Assembly: GCF_000168975.1 (NCBI RefSeq)
Contig: NZ_AAUW01000023.1
Location: 58,770-122,769, forward strand
DNA from: Roseibium aggregatum IAM 12614
GTDB lineage: Bacteria; Pseudomonadota; Alphaproteobacteria; Rhizobiales; Stappiaceae
Direction: 5' to 3'
DNA length: 64,000 nt
The translations under genes and the position numbers were made by a program. Under the pieces are notes generated by a model that was not told where the DNA came from, made no database searches, and saw only the letters and a list, made by a program, of their open reading frames with translations. This document shows, piece by piece, positions 42,094 to 50,446 of this stretch; positions within the stretch are counted from its first letter, which is position 1, and each line of letters opens with the position of its first letter.

Positions 42094-43500
42094 ATGGCCG
42101 ATTACGAGACAATCAAGGCTGAACTTGATGGCATTGCGGTTGAGGACAATCCGCGTCTGGTTCAGGCCAAGAGCCGCGATTTCTACTGGTATTCGCCGGT
42201 CCTGAAGGCGCAACTCGACAATGTCACCGGCGATCTTCTGGTCTCGCCGAAAAACGAGGCCGAAGTCATAAAGGTCCTGAAGACGGCGTTCGCCCATGGT
42301 GTGCCGGTCACGCCGCGCGGCGCGGGCACGGGCAACTACGGCCAGGCGATGCCGCTCTCCGGGGGCATCGTTCTCGACATGTCGAAGATGGACGAGGTCA
42401 AGGAAATCGCACCGGGCCGGGTCGTCTGCGGTCCGGGCATCGTCATTGCCAAGCTCGACAAGATCACCAGGGAGCATTCCGGCCAGGAACTGCGCTTCCA
42501 TCCTTCAACCGCGCAAACCGCGACCATCGGCGGCTTCATCGCCGGCGGGTCGGGCGGTGTCGGTTCGGTTCACTGGGGCGGCTTGCGTGATCTCGGCAAC
42601 ATCCTGCGCCTGCGGATCGTCACCATGGAGGCGGAGCCTCGGGTGATCGAACTGTCCACCTGGGACCTGCAGAAAGTCAGCCATGCCTATGGCACCAACG
42701 GCATCATCACCGAAGTCGAAATGCCGCTGACCACGGCCCATGACTGGGTGGATGTGATTGTCGGCCATGAAACCTTCATGGATGCGGTGGTCTTTTCCGA
42801 CAAGCTGGCGCGCAGCAACGGGCTTCTCCTGAAGGAAGTGGCGCCGATTGCCGCGCCGATCCCGTTCGACTATTTCACCCGCCACAAGCCCTGGCTGAAG
42901 GAAGGCGAGGCTGTCACCGTGCTGATGGTGGCACCGCATTCCATGTCGGCGATGCTTGCCCTTGCCGAACGGATGAAGGGCGAAGTCCGCTTCCGGTCGG
43001 ACGAAGTGGACAACATGAAGGGCATTCCCCATGCCTACGAGCTTGCCTGGAACCACACGACGCTTCGGGCGCTGAAGTTCGACAGCTCCTTCACCTATCT
43101 GCAGACCCAGTATCCGGGGCCGAACCATGTGGAGCTGGTGCGCAAGACCACCGAAATGTTCCCGGGCGAGATCTTCGGCCATCTGGAGTTTCTGCGCTTT
43201 GACGGTCAGGTCCAGTGTTCCGGCCTGCCGCTGGTCCGCTACACGACGGAAGAACGGCTGGACGAGATCATCCGCCTGCACGAGGAAAACGGCTGCAGGG
43301 TCTTCAACCCGCACCGCTATACGCTGGAAGAGGGCGGCATGAAGCAGACCGACCAGGTTCAGCTTGCCTTCAAGAAGGAGACAGATCCCAAGGGGCTGCT
43401 CAATCCGGGCAAGATGATCGCCTGGGACAATCCGGACTTCGACTTCGACGCGGGCAAGAACTACCTGTTTCCGGGCCTCCAGGCCTTTGCCGAGGCCTGA
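42094..43500 (+). CDS. FAD-binding oxidoreductase (VAO/PCMH, FAD-linked oxidase family)
   Basis: Flavoprotein of 468 aa with a PP-loop FAD-binding domain (LLVSPKNEAEVIKVLKTAF, TPRGAGTGNYGQ, FHPSTAQTATIGGFIAGGSGG) and a C-terminal substrate domain (NPHRYTLEEGGM, LNPGKMI). The family oxidises alcohols, amines or 2-hydroxy acids. Two bases separate it from the deaminase gene. It likely oxidises an intermediate of the heterocycle pathway; an imine product would suit the downstream RidA (inference). Confidence 0.88.
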   Translation: MADYETIKAELDGIAVEDNPRLVQAKSRDFYWYSPVLKAQLDNVTGDLLVSPKNEAEVIKVLKTAFAHGVPVTPRGAGTGNYGQAMPLSGGIVLDMSKMDEVKEIAPGRVVCGPGIVIAKLDKITREHSGQELRFHPSTAQTATIGGFIAGGSGGVGSVHWGGLRDLGNILRLRIVTMEAEPRVIELSTWDLQKVSHAYGTNGIITEVEMPLTTAHDWVDVIVGHETFMDAVVFSDKLARSNGLLLKEVAPIAAPIPFDYFTRHKPWLKEGEAVTVLMVAPHSMSAMLALAERMKGEVRFRSDEVDNMKGIPHAYELAWNHTTLRALKFDSSFTYLQTQYPGPNHVELVRKTTEMFPGEIFGHLEFLRFDGQVQCSGLPLVRYTTEERLDEIIRLHEENGCRVFNPHRYTLEEGGMKQTDQVQLAFKKETDPKGLLNPGKMIAWDNPDFDFDAGKNYLFPGLQAFAEA

Positions 43501-43504
43501 TCCG

Positions 43505-44086
43505 ATGCGCGTACTGGTTCTTCATTCCCATCCGCAGGAGCAGAGCTTCGGCCGGGCGCTTTATCACAAGACGTGCGAAAGCCTTGCCAGGGCGGGGCAC
43601 GAGGTCGACGGCTGCAATCTCTATGAGGAAGGCTTCGACCCGGTTCTCTCCGCGCGCGACAGGGACATCTATCACACAGTCCCCGACAACCGGGCGCTGG
43701 TCGACAGCTACTGCGAGCGCCTGCTGGCGGCCGAAGGTCTGGTCATCTGCACGCCGGTCTGGAACTTCGGCTTTCCCGCCATGCTGAAGGGCTACTTCGA
43801 CCGGGTCTGGCTGCCGGGTGTTTCGTTTCGTCTGGAGGACGGCGTCCTGACGCCGACCCTGCGCCACATCCGCAAGATGGCGGCCGTCATGACCTATGGC
43901 GGCAGCCGATGGCGGGCGTTTCTGGTCGGCGATCCGCCGCGCAAGATCGTCAACCGGGTTATCCGGGCCCAGATCAAGATCGGCGCGCCAGTGAAATATC
44001 TGGCCCATTACGACATGAACAACTGCACCCCGGCCTCGACAGGCGCCTTTCTGGAAAAGGTCGGCCGGGAAATGGAGCGGTTCTGA
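43505..44086 (+). CDS. NAD(P)H-dependent flavodoxin-fold oxidoreductase (quinone/flavin reductase)
   Basis: 193 aa, KefF/MdaB/NQO-type fold. FMN/FAD-binding N-terminus VLVLHSHPQEQSFGRAL and the TPVWNFGFPAMLKGYFDRVWLPG motif are visible. Reduces quinones or free flavins with NAD(P)H. Four bases after the FAD oxidase; it may recycle its electrons or supply reduced flavin. Convergent with the RidA gene. Confidence 0.88.
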   Translation: MRVLVLHSHPQEQSFGRALYHKTCESLARAGHEVDGCNLYEEGFDPVLSARDRDIYHTVPDNRALVDSYCERLLAAEGLVICTPVWNFGFPAMLKGYFDRVWLPGVSFRLEDGVLTPTLRHIRKMAAVMTYGGSRWRAFLVGDPPRKIVNRVIRAQIKIGAPVKYLAHYDMNNCTPASTGAFLEKVGREMERF

Positions 44087-44107
44087 CACCGCTCCAGGCT
44101 GGCTGGG

Positions 44108-44512
44108 CTAGAACACCTTCGCCGCGGTCACTTCCACTTCCACCAGGAATTCCGGACGCGTGAAGCCGCCGACCACCAAAAGGGTCGAGACCGGTTTCAG
44201 CGTTCCGGTGTAGCGGTCGCGGACAGCCATATAGTCCGCGAAATCTTCCCGCCGTGTGACGAAGCCGGAAATGCGGATGACATCGTCAAAGCACATGTCC
44301 GCTTCCTTCAGGATGGCGGCAATGGCCTCGAAGCAGATTTCAGCCTGACCGGTCACATCCGGCGGGATCGAATCGTCCGGCCTGATGCCGAGTTGGCCGG
44401 AGGTCACCAGCAGGCTGGCGCCCGGCGGCACGTAAAGGCCGTGATTATACTGCCCGAAGGGCGTGCGCACGGAAGACGGATTGAAGGGTTTCTTGTCGGT
44501 AGGACCGGCCAT
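44108..44512 (-). CDS. RidA family protein (Rid/YjgF/UK114)
   Basis: 134 aa, single chorismate-mutase-like domain that assembles as a trimer. The carboxylate-binding Arg is in FTRPEFLVEVEVTA, with the catalytic-type Glu nearby. Canonical RidA hydrolyses enamine/imine intermediates; RutC-like members act in pyrimidine catabolism. Convergent with the catabolic operon, 21 bp past its end, on the opposite strand. Confidence 0.88.
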   Translation of the reverse strand: MAGPTDKKPFNPSSVRTPFGQYNHGLYVPPGASLLVTSGQLGIRPDDSIPPDVTGQAEICFEAIAAILKEADMCFDDVIRISGFVTRREDFADYMAVRDRYTGTLKPVSTLLVVGGFTRPEFLVEVEVTAAKVF

Positions 44513-44657
44513 GATCGCGGAAACTCCGGAAGTTGCATCTTGTCATGCATGTTCCGGCAAAAAGGCCGGAAAGTCATTGAAAAAATGCAGCTTTTCTGAG
44601 TTTGCGATGATCGTGCGTCTCAGCCTTCGGGGCACCGGATAGATCTCCTCACGGGAC

Positions 44658-46316
44658 CTATTCCGGATACCAGAGCTTCGCCTTTTCCGCACCGCGCTCG
44701 ATGATCACGTGCCCGTTGGCAAAGACGCGGTAGCCGTGACTCCAGTCGCCGTCTGGCCACTTGATGCGCACATTGGCGCGTTCCGCCACGCCGAGGCCGA
44801 AATGCACAAAGCCCATCTGACCGGAGGCGTGTCCGGCGCCCACCTGGATGTCTTTCACCACGGTGCGGTTGCCCGTCTTCACGCTGATCTTGGCACCCAC
44901 CGCGCGGGCATTCGGCTTGCCCGGCTGGCGCACTTCGACAGCCAGCCAGTTGCCGAGCTGTTTTGGCGTTTCAGCCGTGCCCTGGCCAACATTCCGGAAC
45001 AGGCTGACCGGACCGGAGCGGTTCACGACCACCAGATCCATCAGCCCGTCGGCGTTGAAGTCCGCCAGGCCCGCGCCCCGGCCACGCCGGTTCAGCGCGA
45101 TCCCGGCCGTGTCGCCCGTCTCCACAAACCGGCCATCCCATTGGCCGAGCAGCAGATTGTCAGGGTCATAGGCGGCAAAATCGGGCATGGCTTCCACGTT
45201 GCCCTTGGCGATGAACAGATCCCAGAGGCCGTCGTTGTTGACGTCCTGAAACTCCGAATGCCAGCCGGTGGAAGGTTTCAGGTCTTCCCCCGCATAGGGC
45301 CTGTGCGCGGTCACGCCGAGATCGAAGGCAATGTCCTGATAGACCGGCACCGTCTCGTCCGATTCCGGATCGAGCTTCTGCAGTTTTGTGTCGCCCATGC
45401 TGGTAAGCGCATATTCGGGAAATCCATCCACATCCAGGTCGATGGAGGCAATGCCCATGCCCCAGATCTTCAGGTGTTGCCAGCCGTCGGACTTGCGATA
45501 GGGGCGGGGCGGGCGGCCGGGTGGAACGGCCCAGAGCTGCTCTTCGCCGCCACGATAATATTGCCGGTCGTTGGAGATCCGAAGCGCCGGCTCGCCGGAC
45601 CGGTTCCAGTCGGTAAACAGCATCGACAAGCTGCAATAGCCGGGTGAGAGGCGGGTGGCCTCAGGATAACGCACGCTGCCGTCTTCCGCCGTTTCCGGCC
45701 GGAACAGGAAGTTGTCGTGGCAGGTGCCCCAGGGCGAGCCGGGAGCGGAGCGGTCGACATAATTGCCGAAGGCCAGCGTGGGGTAATCGAGGCCGGGTTC
45801 ATAGGTTGCAGAAAAGGCCGTGCTCCACTCGCGGCCGCCGTCAAAGCCGAGCGCGCGGTTGGCAACCTCGAAGGTGCAGGCGCCCTTGCCTTCCAGGATC
45901 AGGTTTTCCCCCAGACGCAGGACGACAAGATCCATATGACCGTCGTTGTTGATGTCCAGAGGATAGGCGCCAAGCACGCCTGTTGCCTGCTTGTCGCTGA
46001 GACCGGTGTCCAGCGCGGTGAACTTCAGCGGCCCCGCGACGCGGCTTTCATTGCGGTAAAGCTGCGCCGGGTTCTTGCCTCCGGCAAAGAACAGATCCGG
46101 CTTGCGGTCGCCGTCGCAATCGAAGATCGCGGTGCCGCCACCGACGAAGAATTCCCAGGCGCCGTCATAGCTGTGTTCGATGCCCGCGGCAGCGGCTTCC
46201 TCCACGAACGTGGGGACGGGCGCAACGGATGCCTGCCGCGTGTCCTCTGCCAAGGCGGGCGCAGCAAAGGCCACGCCCAGCAACACGCCGGATACGGAAA
46301 GAGCGAACCGGTTCAT
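44658..46316 (-). CDS. Secreted FG-GAP repeat protein (CRTAC1/ASPIC-UnbV type)
   Basis: Secreted protein of 552 aa with signal peptide (MNRFALSVSGVLLGVAFAAPALA). Several Ca2+-binding FG-GAP/VCBS-like repeats form a beta-propeller: AIFDCDGDRKPDLFF, PLDINNDGHMDLVV, SIDLDVDGFPEYAL, DVNNDGLWDLFIA, DFNADGLMDLVVV. The C-terminal ASPIC/UnbV-like domain has GAKISVKTGNRTVVKDIQVG, GFVHFGLG and VRIKWPDG. Its start overlaps the stop of the upstream di-haem gene (ATGA). Function unknown; a structural or carbohydrate/metal-binding partner of the di-haem protein is possible. Confidence 0.85.
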   Translation of the reverse strand: MNRFALSVSGVLLGVAFAAPALAEDTRQASVAPVPTFVEEAAAAGIEHSYDGAWEFFVGGGTAIFDCDGDRKPDLFFAGGKNPAQLYRNESRVAGPLKFTALDTGLSDKQATGVLGAYPLDINNDGHMDLVVLRLGENLILEGKGACTFEVANRALGFDGGREWSTAFSATYEPGLDYPTLAFGNYVDRSAPGSPWGTCHDNFLFRPETAEDGSVRYPEATRLSPGYCSLSMLFTDWNRSGEPALRISNDRQYYRGGEEQLWAVPPGRPPRPYRKSDGWQHLKIWGMGIASIDLDVDGFPEYALTSMGDTKLQKLDPESDETVPVYQDIAFDLGVTAHRPYAGEDLKPSTGWHSEFQDVNNDGLWDLFIAKGNVEAMPDFAAYDPDNLLLGQWDGRFVETGDTAGIALNRRGRGAGLADFNADGLMDLVVVNRSGPVSLFRNVGQGTAETPKQLGNWLAVEVRQPGKPNARAVGAKISVKTGNRTVVKDIQVGAGHASGQMGFVHFGLGVAERANVRIKWPDGDWSHGYRVFANGHVIIERGAEKAKLWYPE

Positions 46317-47746
46317 TCCGCGATCTCCAGACTGCGCAGGAAGGCGATGATTGTCTGCTGCTCGGTTTCCGTCAGATCGGCATAGGCCTTGCGGCTGTCG
46401 GTCGCCGCGCCACCATGGGCGAGAATGGCTTCTTCCAGCGTGGTGATATCCCCCCGGTGCCCATAGGGCGCCGTGCTGCCGATGCCCCAAAGCTCGGAGG
46501 TGATGAACACGTCCCGGGCAACGAAGCGTTGGGCGAGCAGTTCGTTGCCGAAGGTGTCGTTGGCCGCGTCGGCAATCGTGTGACGCTTCAGGTCGCCATA
46601 AAGCGGAACCAGCACACGTCCCTGGTCGTCCCGCGGCAGGGCCTTGACCCAGTCCAGTGTGCCGAGATCGAGTTCAAGCGGCGCTGTCACGTCGCTCTGG
46701 CGCAGGGTTCCAGCGGTGTCGAACGGGCCCGGATCCTGAAAGATCAGGCTTTCGAGCGGCAGTTCTGGAATGTGGCAGGCGCTGCAGCCGATCGTACCGA
46801 AGAGCTGCTCTCCCTTTGCCGCGGCCTCCTGCCAGACGTCCGGCAGGTCCTGTTTTCGGGTCGGCGCGGGAAGGGTCGCCTGAAAGGCAACCAGGGCCGA
46901 GATCTGGCCGGGCGTTATTTCGTTCGTGTGGCCGTCACCGTCGAAATCGTCCGTGCCTGTCCAAACGGCCCCGAACCGCTCGGCGGCCTGCATGCCATGA
47001 TGATCGTTGCTGGCGTTCACGGTGAACTGGCGAAGGGAGGCAAAGACACCCTTCTGGCTGAAAGGCCGCACGGTCAGGTCGTCATCTATCCCCTCGAGGC
47101 GGGAAACGTCCAGCGTTCCGTCGGCAAACGCGGTCAGCCTGCCGAAGGAAACACCCTTCGTCTTCAGGTCGACGGTCTCTTCCTGGCCGCTCGCCCTTGC
47201 CCGGGCCAGCAGATCCGTCCGTTGGCGGCGCAGATCCGAGGTCATTTCCCGGGCGAGCAGCTCGATCAGCCCGGCGCCCTGAAGCGCGACCGTGTTGCGC
47301 TCGTTGGAAAACTGCGGATCGGTCGTGTCGAAGTCGGCGCTTTCAAACCCCTCGGACACGAACACATTGGCGGTGAACGCGCCGGAGCCGCCGATGATTG
47401 GCTCGTTGTGGCATGACGCGCAGGCATTGGCGTCCATGCCCGCCAGGCGCTGGAAGGCCAGTGGCGACTTGCGGCGCACCTTGGTCGGTACGATGGCCCG
47501 TGTCGCCTCCGGACGGCCCGCGCCATCCAATGTGGTGAACTTGGCCTTGAAAAGCTCCTTGCCGATCGGCTGCAGCACCGGGATCACGTCGTCGCCGGAC
47601 TGTGCCAGAGCGTCGATATCGACATCTTCCCTGATCGCCCGCTCACTCCACGGCGCCGGATCGGCGAGCGTGGCGACGGGCAGGGCGAGACCCAGGGAAA
47701 GGCTGAGGGCAATGGTGGAAACCGCCGCGCGGAACAGGCTGGTCAT
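46313..47746 (-). CDS. Di-haem oxidoreductase family protein (DHOR/thiol oxidoreductase)
   Basis: Periplasmic c-type cytochrome of 477 aa with signal peptide (MTSLFRAAVSTIALSLSLGLALPVATLA) and two haem c motifs, CASCH (about residue 111) and CSACH (about residue 324). The C-terminal STAPYGHRGDI region is typical of the DHOR family. Redox partner unknown. It overlaps both the ROK regulator upstream and the FG-GAP gene downstream by 4 bp, forming a tightly coupled three-gene operon. Confidence 0.9.
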   Translation of the reverse strand: MTSLFRAAVSTIALSLSLGLALPVATLADPAPWSERAIREDVDIDALAQSGDDVIPVLQPIGKELFKAKFTTLDGAGRPEATRAIVPTKVRRKSPLAFQRLAGMDANACASCHNEPIIGGSGAFTANVFVSEGFESADFDTTDPQFSNERNTVALQGAGLIELLAREMTSDLRRQRTDLLARARASGQEETVDLKTKGVSFGRLTAFADGTLDVSRLEGIDDDLTVRPFSQKGVFASLRQFTVNASNDHHGMQAAERFGAVWTGTDDFDGDGHTNEITPGQISALVAFQATLPAPTRKQDLPDVWQEAAAKGEQLFGTIGCSACHIPELPLESLIFQDPGPFDTAGTLRQSDVTAPLELDLGTLDWVKALPRDDQGRVLVPLYGDLKRHTIADAANDTFGNELLAQRFVARDVFITSELWGIGSTAPYGHRGDITTLEEAILAHGGAATDSRKAYADLTETEQQTIIAFLRSLEIAE

Positions 47747-49008
47747 GCGGTCGCCTCCTTGCGCTCAAGCCGGGCGATGCGGCTTGACGGCGCTGTCGCG
47801 TTGCCCAGAAAGTCCTTGTCGAGGCGCTCCATGGACTGGGCGATCAGGCCGCTGCGGATGAAGTCCTCATTCCACGGCATCACGTCCAGGGAGAAATTGT
47901 TTCTCAGGTCGGCGACCAGGGCTTCCTCCAGACCTTCCCACATGCCCTTTTCCATGAAGGAGAAGGCCCGCATGGCAGCACCCGTCAGCACAATGCGCTT
48001 GGGGTCGATCATCGCGATCACCCGGGCAAGGCCGTAGCCAAGAACCCGGCCGGCCTCATGAAAGGCGTTGCAGGCGTCCTTGTCTCCGGAGCCGGCGAGT
48101 TCAATCAGCCGGGCAAGGCCGCCAACCCCTGCCTTGATGGTGCTCGGATCCGTGTTTTCCGGCAGGTGCGAGGCGGCCCGCACCAGCGCGTAGTCGGACA
48201 GATAGGCCTCAAGACACCCTTTCTTGCCGCAGCGGCAGAGCGCCCCGCCGGGCAGATGGTTGGCATGGCCGAATTCCGCGGCCGTGCCGCTTGCGCCGGA
48301 AAACAGTCGGTTGTCGAGGTAGAGCCCCATGCCGACACCATAATCGAGCATGATAACGGCGAAGGTTCCGCTGTAGCGGTTCGGGTCCGACCAGTGCAGC
48401 GCTTCGGTGATCATGTTGGTGTCGTTGGAAATGTAGCAATCCGCCCCGAAGGCATCGTGCAATGGTCCGACGATCGGAATCTTGCGCCCGGCAAAGGCGG
48501 GGCTCCAGGCCACGACACCTGTTTCCGTTTCGACGACACCCTGCGCCGCGACGCCGATCTCCCGGACCCGCGACGGAACAATTCCGGCGTCATTGAGGAA
48601 CTGCCGGATCGTGCCAATCAGCGTTTCGGGAAAGCTTGCGGCATCTTCGGTCGCACTGTCGAAATGGCTACGCTCGCTGCGCACCACCTCGCCGGCGAAA
48701 TTCACCAGGGCAAGGTCGATGTTGTTGACCGAAAGACGCACGCCAATCGTGTAAACCGCGTCGGGATTAAGTTTCAAAAGGGTGCGTGGCCGTCCGCGCG
48801 CCTGCGGTGCTTTCGGCTCCTCGCTTTCCAGGCTCAGGATCAATTCCTGGTCCAGAAGATCGGAGGTGATGGCCGTCACCGTCGCCGGACTCAGCCGTGT
48901 CATCTGGCCGAGATCTATCCGCGCCATAGGGCCGTTCCGGCGCAGGGCCTGTAGAACAATACTTCTGTTTTGCCGCCGGATCTGATCCCGGTCCGCCTTG
49001 CGTGTCAT
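47743..49008 (-). CDS. ROK family transcriptional regulator (XylR-like)
   Basis: 421 aa. The N-terminal winged helix reads NRSIVLQALRRNGPMARIDLGQMTRLSPATVTAITSDLLDQ; a sugar-kinase-like ROK domain follows with the zinc motif LCRCGKKGCLEAY. ROK repressors of this size control sugar genes, and this one is divergent from xylF with a palindrome between, so it probably represses the xylose operon and its own di-haem/FG-GAP operon. No Cys of the zinc motif is missing. Confidence 0.9.
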   Translation of the reverse strand: MTRKADRDQIRRQNRSIVLQALRRNGPMARIDLGQMTRLSPATVTAITSDLLDQELILSLESEEPKAPQARGRPRTLLKLNPDAVYTIGVRLSVNNIDLALVNFAGEVVRSERSHFDSATEDAASFPETLIGTIRQFLNDAGIVPSRVREIGVAAQGVVETETGVVAWSPAFAGRKIPIVGPLHDAFGADCYISNDTNMITEALHWSDPNRYSGTFAVIMLDYGVGMGLYLDNRLFSGASGTAAEFGHANHLPGGALCRCGKKGCLEAYLSDYALVRAASHLPENTDPSTIKAGVGGLARLIELAGSGDKDACNAFHEAGRVLGYGLARVIAMIDPKRIVLTGAAMRAFSFMEKGMWEGLEEALVADLRNNFSLDVMPWNEDFIRSGLIAQSMERLDKDFLGNATAPSSRIARLERKEATA

Positions 49009-49101
49009 GCTCGCTCAGCTCTTCCCAAGGTGTTTCCTCTGTCCCGGGTTTCTCCCGGTTTTCCTGCTTCTCACCGGGTGTTTCAAACCCCGCGGAACAG
49101 T

Positions 49102-49113
49102 GTTTTGCAAAAC
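49102..49113. promoter_or_regulatory. Candidate operator of the xylose regulator
   Basis: Perfect 12-bp palindrome GTTTTGCAAAAC in the divergent ROK/xylF region, immediately upstream of a TTGACA (-35-like) at 49118-49123. Its position fits an operator for the ROK regulator; no second copy was noticed in the region. Confidence 0.55.
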
Positions 49114-49277
49114 CATGTTGACAGGAGCAGCGCTTTCCTGCAACTTTTTTTCGGACACTAAAAAAAATAACAATAAGGCTGTCCTATCTGAAGGCGTCTC
49201 GAAAAGGCGCTTCGACACTGACGCATTTCAGGCGCACCCGTCCGACGTGGGATGTGCCAACTGGAGGAAACATCGCA

Positions 49278-50309
49278 ATGCGTAAAATCACCACTCTGCT
49301 GGCGGGCGTCCTGCTGTCCGCAACCGCACTGAACCTTGCCCATGCAGAAGACATCGTTGTCGGCGTAAGCTGGTCCAACTTCCAGGAAGAACGCTGGAAG
49401 ACCGACGAAGCCGCCATCAAGGGCGCACTGGAAGCTGCCGGCGCGAAGTATATTTCCGCCGATGCCCAGAGCTCGTCCGCAAAACAGCTTTCCGACGTTG
49501 AGGCGCTGATCGCACAGGGTGCGAACGCCCTTATCATCCTGGCTCAGGATTCCCAGGCAATCGGCCCGGCTGTGCAGGCTGCCGCTGACGAAGGTATTCC
49601 GGTCGTCGGTTACGACCGTCTCATCGACGATCCGCGCGCCTTCTACCTGACCTTCGACAACGTCGAAGTCGGTCGCATGCAGGCCCGTGCCGTTCTGGAA
49701 GCCGCGCCGAAGGGCAACTACGTCATGATCAAGGGCTCGCCGACCGACCCGAACGCGGACTTCCTCCGCGGTGGTCAGCAGGAAGTCCTGCAGTCCGCAA
49801 TCGACGCGGGTGACATCAAGATCGTTGGCGAAGCCTACACCGATGGCTGGCTGCCGGCGAACGCACAGCGCAACATGGAACAGATTCTGACCGCAAACGA
49901 CAACAAGGTCGACGCGGTTGTTGCCTCCAACGACGGCACGGCAGGCGGTGTTGTTGCCGCTCTGACCGCGCAGGGCATGGACGGCATTCCGGTGTCCGGT
50001 CAGGACGGCGACCATGCCGCTCTGAACCGTGTCGCAAAGGGCACCCAGACCGTTTCCGTCTGGAAAGACGCACGTGAACTCGGCAAGGCGGCCGGCGAAA
50101 TCGCCGTTACCCTGGCTGGTGGCACCGAACTGTCCGGCGTCGATGGCGCAGCAGCCTGGACGTCTCCGTCCGGCACCGAGCTGACCGCCAAGTTCCTGGC
50201 ACCGCTTCCGGTTACCAAGGACAACCTGACCGCTGTTGTGGATGCAGGCTGGATCTCCAAGGCAGATCTGTGCCAGGGCGTTGAAAACGGCCCGGCTCCC
50301 TGTAACTAA
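49278..50309 (+). CDS. xylF: D-xylose ABC transporter substrate-binding protein
   Basis: Periplasmic binding protein of 343 aa with signal peptide (MRKITTLLAGVLLSATALNLAHA). Sugar-binding type-1 fold with XylF features: VGVSWSNFQEERWKTDEAAI, NALIILAQDSQAIGPAVQAA, VGYDRLID and GQDGDHAALNRVAKGTQTVSVWKD. GGAGG precedes the ATG at 49278. First gene of xylFHG; a perfect hairpin follows it. Confidence 0.96.
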   Translation: MRKITTLLAGVLLSATALNLAHAEDIVVGVSWSNFQEERWKTDEAAIKGALEAAGAKYISADAQSSSAKQLSDVEALIAQGANALIILAQDSQAIGPAVQAAADEGIPVVGYDRLIDDPRAFYLTFDNVEVGRMQARAVLEAAPKGNYVMIKGSPTDPNADFLRGGQQEVLQSAIDAGDIKIVGEAYTDGWLPANAQRNMEQILTANDNKVDAVVASNDGTAGGVVAALTAQGMDGIPVSGQDGDHAALNRVAKGTQTVSVWKDARELGKAAGEIAVTLAGGTELSGVDGAAAWTSPSGTELTAKFLAPLPVTKDNLTAVVDAGWISKADLCQGVENGPAPCN

Positions 50310-50326
50310 TAACACTACGCTTAATG

Positions 50327-50358
50327 TACGGCCCCGGTTATTCTTAACCGGGGCCGTA
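50327..50358 (+). terminator. Hairpin between xylF and xylH
   Basis: Perfect 14-bp stem TACGGCCCCGGTTA / TAACCGGGGCCGTA with a four-base loop. No T-run follows; likely a partial terminator or 3' stabiliser raising xylF over xylHG. Confidence 0.75.
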
Positions 50359-50446
50359 ATAACAGGGACAGCTGCTGAAGAAGCCGCACCCCGGGATGGG
50401 CCACCCGATGCGTAAGCGTAATGGTCTCCAAGCAGGAGTAACCTCT

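Noticed and set aside
44552..44571. TTCCGGC/GCCGGAA hairpin downstream of the FG-GAP gene
   Set aside because: T residues lie in the loop rather than after the stem in the minus-strand sense, so a terminator call is not supported.
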